From Hwangdonia lutea (GTDB taxonomy: Bacteria; Bacteroidota; Bacteroidia; Flavobacteriales; Flavobacteriaceae): a stretch of 64,000 bases of DNA. The notes beneath the pieces are model-generated. The model saw only the letters and a program-made list of their open reading frames with translations, did no database searches and was not told the DNA's origin. Each line of letters opens with the position of its first letter. The stretch's first letter is position 1. This document shows, one piece after another, positions 55,651-63,898 of the stretch. The DNA is taken from NCBI RefSeq assembly GCF_032814565.1, contig NZ_CP136521.1, positions 1,708,501 through 1,772,500 on the forward strand, in the 5' to 3' direction. The position numbers were made by a program, and so were the translations under genes.

Positions 55651-55985
55651 TAAAAAAGAGGCTGCGTAAAAAGTCTAAATCCATATCAGATTGGGTTGGT
55701 CGAAATATTTAATCTTACCCGTTGTGCATTTTGAATGGAAAAAATATCAATATGTCAATTCGAGTGATTTTGAGGCACGAAAAATTGTATCGAGAATCAT
55801 TTTCAAGTTAAAATTCTTATTCTCGATACAAATTTTACTCATTCCAATCGTAAAATTCACTCGAATTGACAAAATTTTTTCAAAATGCACAACGGGTTTT
55901 AATCTTATTAATACTCACGATAGGTTTCGACAAACTCAACCTGACAAAATACATTGAAAATGACCTTTTAAACAGCCTCTTTACT
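55651..55985. repeat. Nested palindrome after a stop codon, copy 3, split by a MITE
   Basis: Outer arms AAAAGAGGCTGCGTAAAAA and TTTTAAACAGCCTCTTTA lie at the two ends and an inner GTTTCGACAAACTCAACCTGAC half is visible on the right. The MITE-like element (55717-55897) with its 9-bp repeats sits between. It starts 9 nt after DoxX and reaches the stop of the carbonic anhydrase gene, so it probably terminated both. Confidence 0.8.
55717..55897. mobile_element. MITE-like nested palindrome, copy 2, with target duplication
   Basis: 181 bp with perfect 18-bp terminal inverted repeats (ACCCGTTGTGCATTTTGA), perfect 15-bp middle arms (55753-55767 / 55857-55871) and perfect 13-bp inner arms (55785-55797 / 55819-55831). 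TTTAATCTT occurs directly on both sides (55708-55716 and 55898-55906), as expected for a 9-bp target duplication. No transposase is encoded; any mobility would depend on one elsewhere. Confidence 0.8.
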
Positions 55986-56612
55986 TTAATCTAAATGATA
56001 AATTTCCATAATATCAGTTAAATATTTTTCGAAGTCAATCTTCAAATCAATCAGTTTTCCGGTGCTTACATCAAATACCCAACCATGTACTTGCAGGCCT
56101 CTATCTCTGTAAGCTCTTTGTACGGCTGCTGTTTTAATTAGGTTAACACATTGTTCTTGCACATTAAGCTCTACAAGCCTGTCGTATTTTTTATCTTCAT
56201 CTTCTATGGCATTTAATTCGTCTTTGTGCAATCTATACACGTCTCGAATGTTACGTAACCAGGGGTTTAAAATACCTAAATCTGCCGATTGCATAGCTGC
56301 TTTTACACCGCCGCAGGCATAATGCCCACAAACTACAATTTGCTTCACTTTTAAATGATCTACAGCATAATTAACAACCGACATAACACTTAAGTCTATA
56401 CTTATAACCATATTGGCTATGTTGCGGTGTACAAAAACATCACCCGGACCAAGTCCCATTAAATCTTCGGCAGTAACTCTACTATCGCTGCATCCTATAT
56501 ATAAAAGGTCTGGCTCTTGGCCTTTACCGAGTTCTTCAAAATAGTTGTCTTGAACATTGAGTTTGTTTTTTATCCAATTTTTGTTGTTCTCAAATACTTT
56601 TGTTAAATCCAT
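55986..56612 (-). CDS. Beta-class carbonic anhydrase
   Basis: A 208-aa zinc enzyme that interconverts CO2 and bicarbonate. The zinc ligands are in CSDSR (Cys41, Asp43) and HYACGG (His, Cys near residues 97-100). Length is normal for the family and no signal peptide is seen, so it is cytoplasmic. Its ATG overlaps the stop of the SulP gene (TAATG), so the two are coupled and probably feed bicarbonate to the cell. Confidence 0.96.
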   Translation of the reverse strand: MDLTKVFENNKNWIKNKLNVQDNYFEELGKGQEPDLLYIGCSDSRVTAEDLMGLGPGDVFVHRNIANMVISIDLSVMSVVNYAVDHLKVKQIVVCGHYACGGVKAAMQSADLGILNPWLRNIRDVYRLHKDELNAIEDEDKKYDRLVELNVQEQCVNLIKTAAVQRAYRDRGLQVHGWVFDVSTGKLIDLKIDFEKYLTDIMEIYHLD

Positions 56613-58480
56613 TATTTATCGTTTTTTTCGTTAATATGTTGTTTGATCCATTTCACACAGTCATCAAATTTAGGGAAAATATGTGCTTCCGGAATAAAGT
56701 CTGGGATAATATCGATACGTTCCATCATATATCGAGGTTGCTTCAATAAGCCCACAAAAAGAACCTCAATATTTTTCTTTTTTAAATCTTGCAGCATGTC
56801 TTCCATAGCATATAAACCCGATTGATCCATATACTGCATGCGCCCTAAACGCATGATAACATAAGTTGCCGTATCGGGGATTTGCAAGGTAAGTTGTTGA
56901 AATTCGCTTGTCGAGCCAAAAAACAAGGGGCCTTTTAGGTGTTTTATAAACACTTGCCCTTTTAAATGATCGGGGAAATTAATTTCGTCTTTCCAAACTT
57001 CTTCTTTTAGTGTTTTTACATCGCTTCGGCCGGCCGTTAAATCGCCTATTTTTTTCATAAACATCAATGAGGCAATAACCAACCCGATACCTACGGCGTA
57101 AACTAAATTCCAGAATGTTGAAAGTAACAGTACAATTAACATGATTACTACTTCTGAACTCAGTTTAAAGGTGCCTAATTTTATGTCTTTTGGCAAACTT
57201 GGTATGGCTTTTAAGCCTTTATAATCCATCACACCAATACCTACAGTAATTAAAATTCCAGCTAAAACCGCTGCTGGTATTTGTGATGCTATCGGGCCTA
57301 AACCCAGTAAAATAATAAACAGCAAAACACCGGCAATCATACCCGAAAGTTTTGTTTTTCCGCCTGAGGTAATATTTACAACCGTTCTAATAGTTGCTCC
57401 AGCACCCGGAATTCCACCAAATATGGCGGCAATACTGTTTCCAATACCTTGACCGACTAATTCCTTATTTGGTTTATGCTTTGTTTTGGTCATATTATCG
57501 GCAACCACACTTGTAAGTAACGAATCAATGGCACCTAATAATGCCAATGTGAGCGCTGTAAAAATATATGGCGTGATGCTGCTTAATTTAAACGTTGTAA
57601 AAATTTCTAAATTAGGAACGGGAAGACCGCTGGGAATTTCTTCAATTGGTCTATAATTTAAACCAAAACCAACGGCAATTCCAGACATTACAATTAAGGC
57701 TACCAATGTACTTGGAACGGCTTTTGTAATGCGTTTAAACCCGTAGATTATAAAGATGGTTCCTAAGGCTAAAAGCAATTCTAGCCAATTTATATTTTGT
57801 AGCGCGCGAGGCAAGGCTTTAATGGCGCCCAATGCTCCAGAGGCTTCTTTGGCTGCAAGTGTTTGCGATTCTTTTAAAATAGCCTCCTGGGAAACCTCTC
57901 CAGCTCGTGCAATAGTTTCTTTAAAATCTTCGAGGACCAAAATACCTTCGCCGGCTTCTTCCTTTAAAATATTTTCAAGAATAACCTCTTGTGCTTGGGG
58001 TTTAAACTCGTTTACAAAGTCCATATCTTCTTTTGGATAGTAGCCTAATGACGGTAAAATTTGAGTAAGTAAAATAATAACCCCAATAGCAGTCATAAAC
58101 CCAGAAACTACAGGGTACGGAATGTATCTAATATACTTGCCTAAGCCTAAAGCACCCAAGCCAATTTGCATTAATCCTGCAAGTAAAAAAACGGTTAAAA
58201 TAACAGGCAAAGCTTTATTTAGGTCGCCATCGTTAGTAGCAATAATACCTGCAATTACCACCATACTTACGGCCGTCATGGGCGCTGTTGGACCAGATAT
58301 TTGGGTATTTGTTCCACCAAAAAGGGCAGCAAAAAAGCTAATAAAAATGGCACCGTACAATCCGGCTGTTGGTCCTAAACCTGAGGAGACACCAAAGGCT
58401 AAGGCTAAGGGCAATGCTACAATTCCTGCGGTAATACCACCAAAGGCATCACCTTTTAAATTTGAAAAAAAGTTTTTCAT
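56612..58480 (-). CDS. SulP family anion (probably bicarbonate) transporter
   Basis: A 622-aa membrane protein. The N-terminal FGGITAGIVALPLALAFG and the SGPTAPMTAV stretch are family signatures. About a dozen membrane segments cover residues 15-470, with a soluble insert near 150-225. A C-terminal STAS domain (about 495-600; GPLFFGSTSEFQQL, QYMDQSGLYAMEDM) follows. The coupled carbonic anhydrase suggests bicarbonate as cargo, with sulfate as the alternative. Confidence 0.95.
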   Translation of the reverse strand: MKNFFSNLKGDAFGGITAGIVALPLALAFGVSSGLGPTAGLYGAIFISFFAALFGGTNTQISGPTAPMTAVSMVVIAGIIATNDGDLNKALPVILTVFLLAGLMQIGLGALGLGKYIRYIPYPVVSGFMTAIGVIILLTQILPSLGYYPKEDMDFVNEFKPQAQEVILENILKEEAGEGILVLEDFKETIARAGEVSQEAILKESQTLAAKEASGALGAIKALPRALQNINWLELLLALGTIFIIYGFKRITKAVPSTLVALIVMSGIAVGFGLNYRPIEEIPSGLPVPNLEIFTTFKLSSITPYIFTALTLALLGAIDSLLTSVVADNMTKTKHKPNKELVGQGIGNSIAAIFGGIPGAGATIRTVVNITSGGKTKLSGMIAGVLLFIILLGLGPIASQIPAAVLAGILITVGIGVMDYKGLKAIPSLPKDIKLGTFKLSSEVVIMLIVLLLSTFWNLVYAVGIGLVIASLMFMKKIGDLTAGRSDVKTLKEEVWKDEINFPDHLKGQVFIKHLKGPLFFGSTSEFQQLTLQIPDTATYVIMRLGRMQYMDQSGLYAMEDMLQDLKKKNIEVLFVGLLKQPRYMMERIDIIPDFIPEAHIFPKFDDCVKWIKQHINEKNDK

Positions 58481-58603
58481 TGTTTTTTATAATTGATTTA
58501 CTTTTTAGTAAATATTTTGAATACCGTGGCTATTATCAATACCATACGATAGTGATTGCCATGGTTATTTGTTTTGAACAGTGTATTGTTCTGAATTAAA
58601 AAA

Positions 58604-58885
58604 CTATGAAATAAACTCGGGAGGTGGTGAAATAAGATTTAAGTGTGGTTTAGGATAATTTTTAAAGTAATACCCTAAATTGTTTTCTGAGGAAGTAAAA
58701 GCCAAGTCGGATTCGTTAGCTTTTTCATTTGAAAATACAATTTTGAATCCTTTTTCCTCTTCTTCAGCAGTCGAGAAAATTATAGAAACATCAACGCTAT
58801 CATCAACTATGGTTATAACCGTTGGTGCAGCTATAAACGCTATGAAAATTATTGAAAAAAATATTGATATTCTATTTTTTGACAT
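58604..58885 (-). CDS. Small exported protein, function unknown
   Basis: A 93-aa protein with a hydrophobic N-terminus (FFSIIFIAFIAAPTVITIV) and an acidic stretch (AEEEEKGFK) followed by a polar tail with Pro-rich end. It is either anchored or cleaved. It has its own TATATTTG -7 box at 58908-58915. It lies between the SulP gene and the bat operon on the same strand. I do not recognise a family with certainty. Confidence 0.7.
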   Translation of the reverse strand: MSKNRISIFFSIIFIAFIAAPTVITIVDDSVDVSIIFSTAEEEEKGFKIVFSNEKANESDLAFTSSENNLGYYFKNYPKPHLNLISPPPEFIS

Positions 58886-58907
58886 TCAAATGATACTTTT
58901 ATGGGCG

Positions 58908-58915
58908 CAAATATA
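58908..58915 (-). promoter_or_regulatory. Candidate -7 box of the 93-aa protein gene
   Basis: TATATTTG on the - strand, 22 bp before the ATG, matches TAnnTTTG. Confidence 0.5.
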
Positions 58916-58947
58916 ATCTTTTTTAATTTTATTTTGTTTTATAAAAA

Positions 58948-59706
58948 CTAAAAATCATTCAACAATTTAATATCGTTGGATGAAATCCATCCCGTTTTAC
59001 CATCGGCTAATTTTATTTTTTTCCATTGGTTCACCGTATCTAAAACCTGAACTTTAGTGCCTTCGTGCAGTCTAAAAGATTCTTCGCTTCTAGAATTTGG
59101 TTCGCTTTTTACTTTGCTTTCCTGCGCAAAAACAATGGCCGGTTTATTCTTTTTATCCATATTAAATTTATGAAAAGCAAACGCTAAAGCAACACACATT
59201 AAAAACAAACTGGTTAAACTACCAATAAAAGCAAGACGTTTGTTAATTGTTGAATACGCAAAATAATAGATTAAAAATAGAATGACAAAACACAGTACAA
59301 AAGCAACCGATGTTTTTGCCCAAGCATCGTAAGCCATCATGTTTGTGGTACTTTTTATGAATTTTGATATGCCCGTTTCTGGAACAACATCAATGGCATC
59401 AATGGTCATGTTTTTAGCAAAAGCCATGTTGTTTTTTATCTCTTCATCATGAGGCGATAACAGTAATGCTTTTTCGTAAAAGTAAATACTTGGCGCTATG
59501 TTGTTTAATTTGTAATGCGCATTGGCTAGGTTAAAATACAGTTCGCTTGAGTGGTTACCGGTTTCTAAAATAACGGTGTATTTATCTATGGCTTCGGCAT
59601 ATTTCCCTTGATTGTATAAAGTATTTGCTTGCTCAAAAAGTAGGTTGTTTTGAGTAAAAGCAAAGGTGCTAAATAAAAAGGCTAAAATGTATATGGCTTG
59701 CTTCAT
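58948..59706 (-). CDS. batE: BatE-like protein: TPR plus membrane and SH3 domains
   Basis: A 252-aa protein. Signal peptide (to about residue 19), two or three TPR units (NTLYNQGKYAEAIDKYTVILE) to about 120, two hydrophobic helices (about 130-175), and a C-terminal bacterial SH3 domain (KVQVLDTVNQWKKIKLADGKTGWI). ATG 59706 is used; the frame extends to 59727 upstream. It lies 1 bp after batD and ends the bat operon. Confidence 0.85.
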   Translation of the reverse strand: MKQAIYILAFLFSTFAFTQNNLLFEQANTLYNQGKYAEAIDKYTVILETGNHSSELYFNLANAHYKLNNIAPSIYFYEKALLLSPHDEEIKNNMAFAKNMTIDAIDVVPETGISKFIKSTTNMMAYDAWAKTSVAFVLCFVILFLIYYFAYSTINKRLAFIGSLTSLFLMCVALAFAFHKFNMDKKNKPAIVFAQESKVKSEPNSRSEESFRLHEGTKVQVLDTVNQWKKIKLADGKTGWISSNDIKLLNDF

Positions 59707-59707
59707 T

Positions 59708-61480
59708 TTAACGTGCTTGTTTATCAATTAACGAAATGGTTTTTGCTGCCTTCTCATAATCTTGCTGCATTTCTACATTGGTAATTGGAGTATAGCGTGC
59801 CAATTCGCAGTTTTCAATAATGCTTACGAAATCTGAAATTACAACGTCGTCTACCTGTTTGTCTTTAAGCAAATCAATCACTTTATCTTTACTTAAATCG
59901 CTCGTTTCTATATGTAATTTGGCTTTCAAATAATTGTGTAACGCTTTTTCTAAGGCAATATAAAAGGCTTCTTTATTACCCAATGCTTTTTTAGCATTGC
60001 CCAAATATTTCTTGGCCAGTCTATCGGCTTTTCGTATTCGGTTTCCGTAAACATCGGCATCTCGAGTTGCCTTTTTCTTTCTGATAATTATGGCCAACGG
60101 AATGGCTAAAAATGGCAACAATAAAGCACTCCAAAACAATGGCGTTTTAAAGAAATACGTCGATTTTATAGGCGCAAAGTTTGTGTTTGTTTTTATAAAT
60201 GCAAATTGGTCGTTGTTTAAAACAACACGCTGCTTCCCTACATTAGCATGTGTTGTATTTGAGTTTGAATCGTTATTAAGCGGTCCTTCTAAAACATCGA
60301 TTATAATTTCTTCAGATGATAATCTTTTATAACTTTCTGTCTTTAAATCGAAATATGAAAATGAAATACTGGGTATGGGGTATTTCCCTTTATACTGCGG
60401 TACAACCGTGTAATTATCGGAGATGCTACCTTGCATGCCGGACAAGTTTGTTTTAACATTTTCGGTGTGTTCTGGTTCGTAAACTTCCAAGGAACTGGGT
60501 AGCGATACCTTAGGTAATTTAAATAATTTCAGGTTACCTTTTCCGCTTATACCAACTTTAACTTGAAGCGATTCTGAAGCATCCAATTCGGTTTTTGATG
60601 CCGATACATTAAATCTAAAATCACCCACTGCTCCCGTAAAATCTACTGGTTTTCCTTTTTCTGGTAAAGGTTTAACATGAATGGTTTTACTACCGGCAGA
60701 AACCGTTCGGTGAGCACGAGACATGATTCGGCTTCCAAAAATATCGCGTCTATTGGTGGGTACTTGAACCGTGATATCCAGACTTAAGGGCTCAATATTT
60801 AATTTTCCTGTTTTCTGCGGATAGAGTACGGTTTTACGCAACACTAAAAATCGATAATCTTCGCCTTTATAGGTGCCATTTTGGACTTTTTGTCCTTTCA
60901 TATCTATGTTCTGACTCCAAAAATCGTTATATCTTGGGCTATCAATTTCTCGCCAATTATCTACGCCCGTATTTGGTGCAACATACAACTTGTAAACTAC
61001 CGTAATGGCTTCGTTTAAATACGGATTAGTTTTCGAAATTTCTGCAACTAAATGAATGTTTTCTGAGGCCACATAATTTGGGTCGTTGGGGTCTTTGGGT
61101 TTATCAACCGCGGCCGTAACCACAATTTTTACGGGTAAGGTTTTATAGGTTTCATCATCAACGGAAATGGTGGCTTGATTAATGGTGAAATTACCCTGTT
61201 TTTTGGGCGCTAAAAAATAGCTGTATGTTTTTTTATATGATCGAACGCCGTTAATCCACGAATTACTTACCGATTGGTTTGGACCGCCAACAACCGTAAA
61301 CCCGGTAAAACTTGGTGGGTTAAAATTGTCGCCATCTTGATTCATTTCAAAATCGACACGTAAACGCTCGTTTACGCCTAATTTCTTTTTACTAACCTTG
61401 GCTTCAAATTTTACCTGCGAAAAGGCAAAGCTTGTAACAAGCATGAGTATTAAAATGGATATGTGTTTTTTAAGTTTCAT
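59708..61480 (-). CDS. batD: BatD family protein
   Basis: A 590-aa protein: signal peptide (ends TSFAFSQ), several Ig-like domains (about 22-420), one membrane helix (about 435-460; FWSALLLPFLAIPLAIII) and a C-terminal helical domain. The start KFEAKVSKKKLGVNERLRVDF is typical of the BatD (aerotolerance-related) family. It is thought to work with the VWA proteins BatA and BatB in the periplasm; its exact role is not settled. Confidence 0.92.
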   Translation of the reverse strand: MKLKKHISILILMLVTSFAFSQVKFEAKVSKKKLGVNERLRVDFEMNQDGDNFNPPSFTGFTVVGGPNQSVSNSWINGVRSYKKTYSYFLAPKKQGNFTINQATISVDDETYKTLPVKIVVTAAVDKPKDPNDPNYVASENIHLVAEISKTNPYLNEAITVVYKLYVAPNTGVDNWREIDSPRYNDFWSQNIDMKGQKVQNGTYKGEDYRFLVLRKTVLYPQKTGKLNIEPLSLDITVQVPTNRRDIFGSRIMSRAHRTVSAGSKTIHVKPLPEKGKPVDFTGAVGDFRFNVSASKTELDASESLQVKVGISGKGNLKLFKLPKVSLPSSLEVYEPEHTENVKTNLSGMQGSISDNYTVVPQYKGKYPIPSISFSYFDLKTESYKRLSSEEIIIDVLEGPLNNDSNSNTTHANVGKQRVVLNNDQFAFIKTNTNFAPIKSTYFFKTPLFWSALLLPFLAIPLAIIIRKKKATRDADVYGNRIRKADRLAKKYLGNAKKALGNKEAFYIALEKALHNYLKAKLHIETSDLSKDKVIDLLKDKQVDDVVISDFVSIIENCELARYTPITNVEMQQDYEKAAKTISLIDKQAR

Positions 61481-61492
61481 TTATCTTTTCAA

Positions 61493-61600
61493 AATGGATT
61501 CCTGCCTACGCAGGAATGACAAAAATGATCTAATATTTCTTTAATTCTTTCAACGTCTTTTTTTTTTAAAAGACCCACAAGGTTTTTAAAACCTTGCAGG
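61493..61600. repeat. Stem-loop repeat plus CAAGGTTTTTAAAACCTTG palindrome
   Basis: Right after the batD start (upstream of it), GGATTCCTGCC...GGCAGGAATGACA-type hairpin (61493-61520) is followed by a perfect 19-bp palindrome CAAGGTTTTTAAAACCTTG (61577-61595). Both are in the batC-batD gap (180 bp) and would be transcribed. Confidence 0.6.
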
Positions 61601-61659
61601 AAACTGCAAACTAAAACAGAATTAATCTTATAGCTTCGGTCTTCAAACTTCCAACTTTT

Positions 61660-62493
61660 TTACCAATCTTTTTCGGTTTTTATTTTGATGCCTTTTTGCT
61701 TTTCGGCATTCATTTTTTCTTGCACCTTTTTTTCTTGGTTATTCATGGCCTCCAATAAACTTTTTATTTGCTGTGGCGATAATTGTCCGGGTTGCGGCTT
61801 TGGCTTTTGCTGTTCTTTTTTCTTGTCGTCATCACCTTTGCCTTTATCTTCTTTCTCGTCTTTAGGCTTGCCTTCGTCATCTTTTTTATCGTCGCCTTCT
61901 TTTTTATCCTTATCGCCTTCGTCTTTGTTGTCTTCTTTATTGTCGCCTTCGTTATCTTTTTTATCTTGGTTTTGCTCGTCTTTGTTCTCGTCCTTGTTAT
62001 CCTTGTTTTCGTCGTCTTTATTTTCGTCTTGCTGGTCTTTTTGCTGTTCTGCACATTCTTTTGCCAATCCTAAATTATAACGTGTTTCATCATCGGCAGG
62101 GTTATTTCGCAATGCGCTTTTATAGGCTTCAACGGCTTCTTTACACTTTTTGTTCTGCATTAAAATATTGCCAATATTATGAAATGCTTTGTGTTTTTCA
62201 GCTTTAGATGCTGCATTTTCGGCCGCTTGCTGATGGCGGAATAAAGCTTCCTCATAATTGCCTTTTTTGTAATACGAATTTCCTAAATTGTATATGCCCG
62301 CAACACTCGTTGGTTGTTCCGATATGGCTTTTCTGTATGCCATTTCAGCCGAAACAAAATCGTCTTCGTTAGCCAAAGTATTGCCTTCGTACACATAATT
62401 ATTGGCTTTTTTTAACGCCATTAATTGCTCTTTTTCTTGTGCAAAAGAAAAGGCCGTAAATAAGGTTAATATAAATATGGATATGTGTTTCAT
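61660..62493 (-). CDS. batC: BatC-like TPR protein with charged C-terminal region
   Basis: A 277-aa protein: signal peptide (to about 19), three TPR units (about 25-145; EMAYRKAISEQPTSVAGIYNLG), then a 75-residue stretch made almost only of D, K, E, N and G (about 152-230), followed by a short helical end. The low-complexity part makes long open frames on the opposite strand, which are not genes. It is the third gene of the bat operon in transcription order A-B-C-D-E. Confidence 0.9.
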   Translation of the reverse strand: MKHISIFILTLFTAFSFAQEKEQLMALKKANNYVYEGNTLANEDDFVSAEMAYRKAISEQPTSVAGIYNLGNSYYKKGNYEEALFRHQQAAENAASKAEKHKAFHNIGNILMQNKKCKEAVEAYKSALRNNPADDETRYNLGLAKECAEQQKDQQDENKDDENKDNKDENKDEQNQDKKDNEGDNKEDNKDEGDKDKKEGDDKKDDEGKPKDEKEDKGKGDDDKKKEQQKPKPQPGQLSPQQIKSLLEAMNNQEKKVQEKMNAEKQKGIKIKTEKDW

Positions 62494-62584
62494 TTTTATC
62501 GATTCTAAATTCTAATATAGAAAACCTTTTAGTTTAAGTTCGTTAAAAATTTTATAAATGTTTATTAATAATAGCTTAATTCAT

Positions 62585-62615
62585 AAGGTTTTCGCTTTCG
62601 CGGAAATGACAATTT
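62585..62615. repeat. Stem-loop repeat (TTTTCGCTTTCGCGGAAATGACA)
   Basis: CGCTTTCGCGG-type hairpin of the dispersed family, in the batB-batC gap. A near copy is at 63860. Confidence 0.55.
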
Positions 62616-62651
62616 CAACGGATGCTTTGAAACATGTTTCAAAGCGATACT

Positions 62652-63686
62652 TTACAAGTTTTCGTTAAACAGATTCAACTTTTTCAACCATGCCGTTTTT
62701 CGTTCTAAAAGAAAAACATCCAGGAGTAAAAAGAAAATACCAAAGCCTAAAAACCATTGAAACTGGTCTTTATATTCGGCAAATTGTTTGGCTTCAAACT
62801 CGGTTTTATCCATTTTATTTAAAATTTCCCTGATATTTTCAACCACATCGCTGGTGCTTTTACCGTTTATATAGGCACCATTGGCTTCTGCGGCAATTTT
62901 TTTAAGTGTTTCTTCATCCAACCGCGTAATCACCGTTTCGCCTTGGTTATCCTTTTTATAATTTAAAACAATACCATTGCGTTTTTCGGGAATGGGACCA
63001 CCTTTTACATCGCCCACGCCAATAGTAAAAATCCGAATACCTTCCTTATTGGCTTCTTCGGCAAGTGCAACGGCATTTTCGCCGTGGTCTTCTCCATCAG
63101 AAATAATAATGAGTACCCGGTTGGTTTGCTGCTCGTCATCAAAGTATGTTTTAGCCAATTTAATGGCTTCGTCAATGGCGGTTCCCTGCGACGAAAGCAT
63201 ATCGGTATTCATGCTGTTTAAAAACATTTTAGCCGACGCATAATCTGTGGTTATGGGCAATTGCGGAAACGCTTTTCCCGCATAAGCGATAATACCAACG
63301 CGATCGCTTGCCAAATTATTTATGATTTGCGTGACCAATTGTTTCGATTTTTCCAATCGGTTGGGGGCAATATCTTCGGCGAGCATACTTTTTGAGACAT
63401 CGACAGCAAAAACAATATCGACGCCTTCGCGTTTTACGGTTTCTAACTTGGTGCCTATTTTAGGGTTTACCAACGCTAAGGTTAAACAGGCAAATGCCAA
63501 ACTTAAAACCACTATTTTTAAAATGGATTTGAATAAAGACCTATTAGGACTTAATCTTTTAAGCAGCTTTTTATCGGCAAATTTTTGCTGAGCTTTGTGT
63601 TTCCAGATTTGAAGCACCAAAAAGAACAGGATTATTACCGGAATAATTCCCAGTGCCCAAAACCATATTTTTTCTTCTAACTGCAT
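62652..63686 (-). CDS. batB: BatB-like VWA domain membrane protein
   Basis: A 344-aa protein with two N-terminal membrane helices (about 8-25 and 57-77), a von Willebrand A domain (about 85-290) with complete MIDAS (DVSKS, about residue 95; and the downstream T/D positions, SDGEDHG) and a final membrane helix (about 312-330). Position second in the operon, after a partial VWA-type C-terminus, suggests BatB. Confidence 0.92.
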   Translation of the reverse strand: MQLEEKIWFWALGIIPVIILFFLVLQIWKHKAQQKFADKKLLKRLSPNRSLFKSILKIVVLSLAFACLTLALVNPKIGTKLETVKREGVDIVFAVDVSKSMLAEDIAPNRLEKSKQLVTQIINNLASDRVGIIAYAGKAFPQLPITTDYASAKMFLNSMNTDMLSSQGTAIDEAIKLAKTYFDDEQQTNRVLIIISDGEDHGENAVALAEEANKEGIRIFTIGVGDVKGGPIPEKRNGIVLNYKKDNQGETVITRLDEETLKKIAAEANGAYINGKSTSDVVENIREILNKMDKTEFEAKQFAEYKDQFQWFLGFGIFFLLLDVFLLERKTAWLKKLNLFNENL

Positions 63687-63759
63687 GTACTGTTTATTTG
63701 TTTTTCGTGGATTTGTTTAGTTGTTTTAAAACAAATTTCAATTTCCTGTATTTTTAAAA

Positions 63760-63837
63760 ACACTTCGACAAGCTCAGTGTGACTTAATATATTCTATTTG
63801 TGTTTTACTTAATATTCTATTTGTGTTTTACTTATTA
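63760..63837. repeat. Stem-loop half and tandem 23-bp repeat between batA and batB
   Basis: CACTTCGACAAGCTCAGTGTGAC (63762-63784; inverted halves CACT-GAGCT and AGCTCAGTG) is followed by two tandem copies of ATTCTATTTGTGTTTTACTTA (63791-63836). No coding. Confidence 0.6.
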
Positions 63838-63857
63838 TCTTTTTTCTTGTTTCGGTA

Positions 63858-63890
63858 TTATGAGATTTCCGCCTTCGCGGAAATGAAAAA
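63858..63890. repeat. Stem-loop repeat (GAGATTTCCGCCTTCGCGGAAATGA)
   Basis: TTTCCGC pairs with GCGGAAA around a TTC loop; copy of the dispersed intergenic stem-loop family, at the 3' end of batA. Confidence 0.7.
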
Positions 63891-63898
63891 AACATATT

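Noticed and set aside
55691-55957. 88-codon + strand frame across the MITE copy at 55.7 kb
   Set aside because: It reads through the palindromic element and its flanks. The corresponding frame is not kept in the other copy, so it is not a gene.
58522-58571. Imperfect inverted repeat around ACCGTGGC and GCCATGGT downstream of the 93-aa gene
   Set aside because: About 5 of 16 positions mismatch and there is no T tract; not convincing as terminator or operator.
61685-62080. Long open frames opposite and out of frame with the charged part of batC (Ser-, Leu- and Phe-rich on one strand, Lys/Thr-rich on the other)
   Set aside because: They come from the GAC/AAA/GAA-rich low-complexity codons of batC; compositions are not protein-like and no start context or family supports them.
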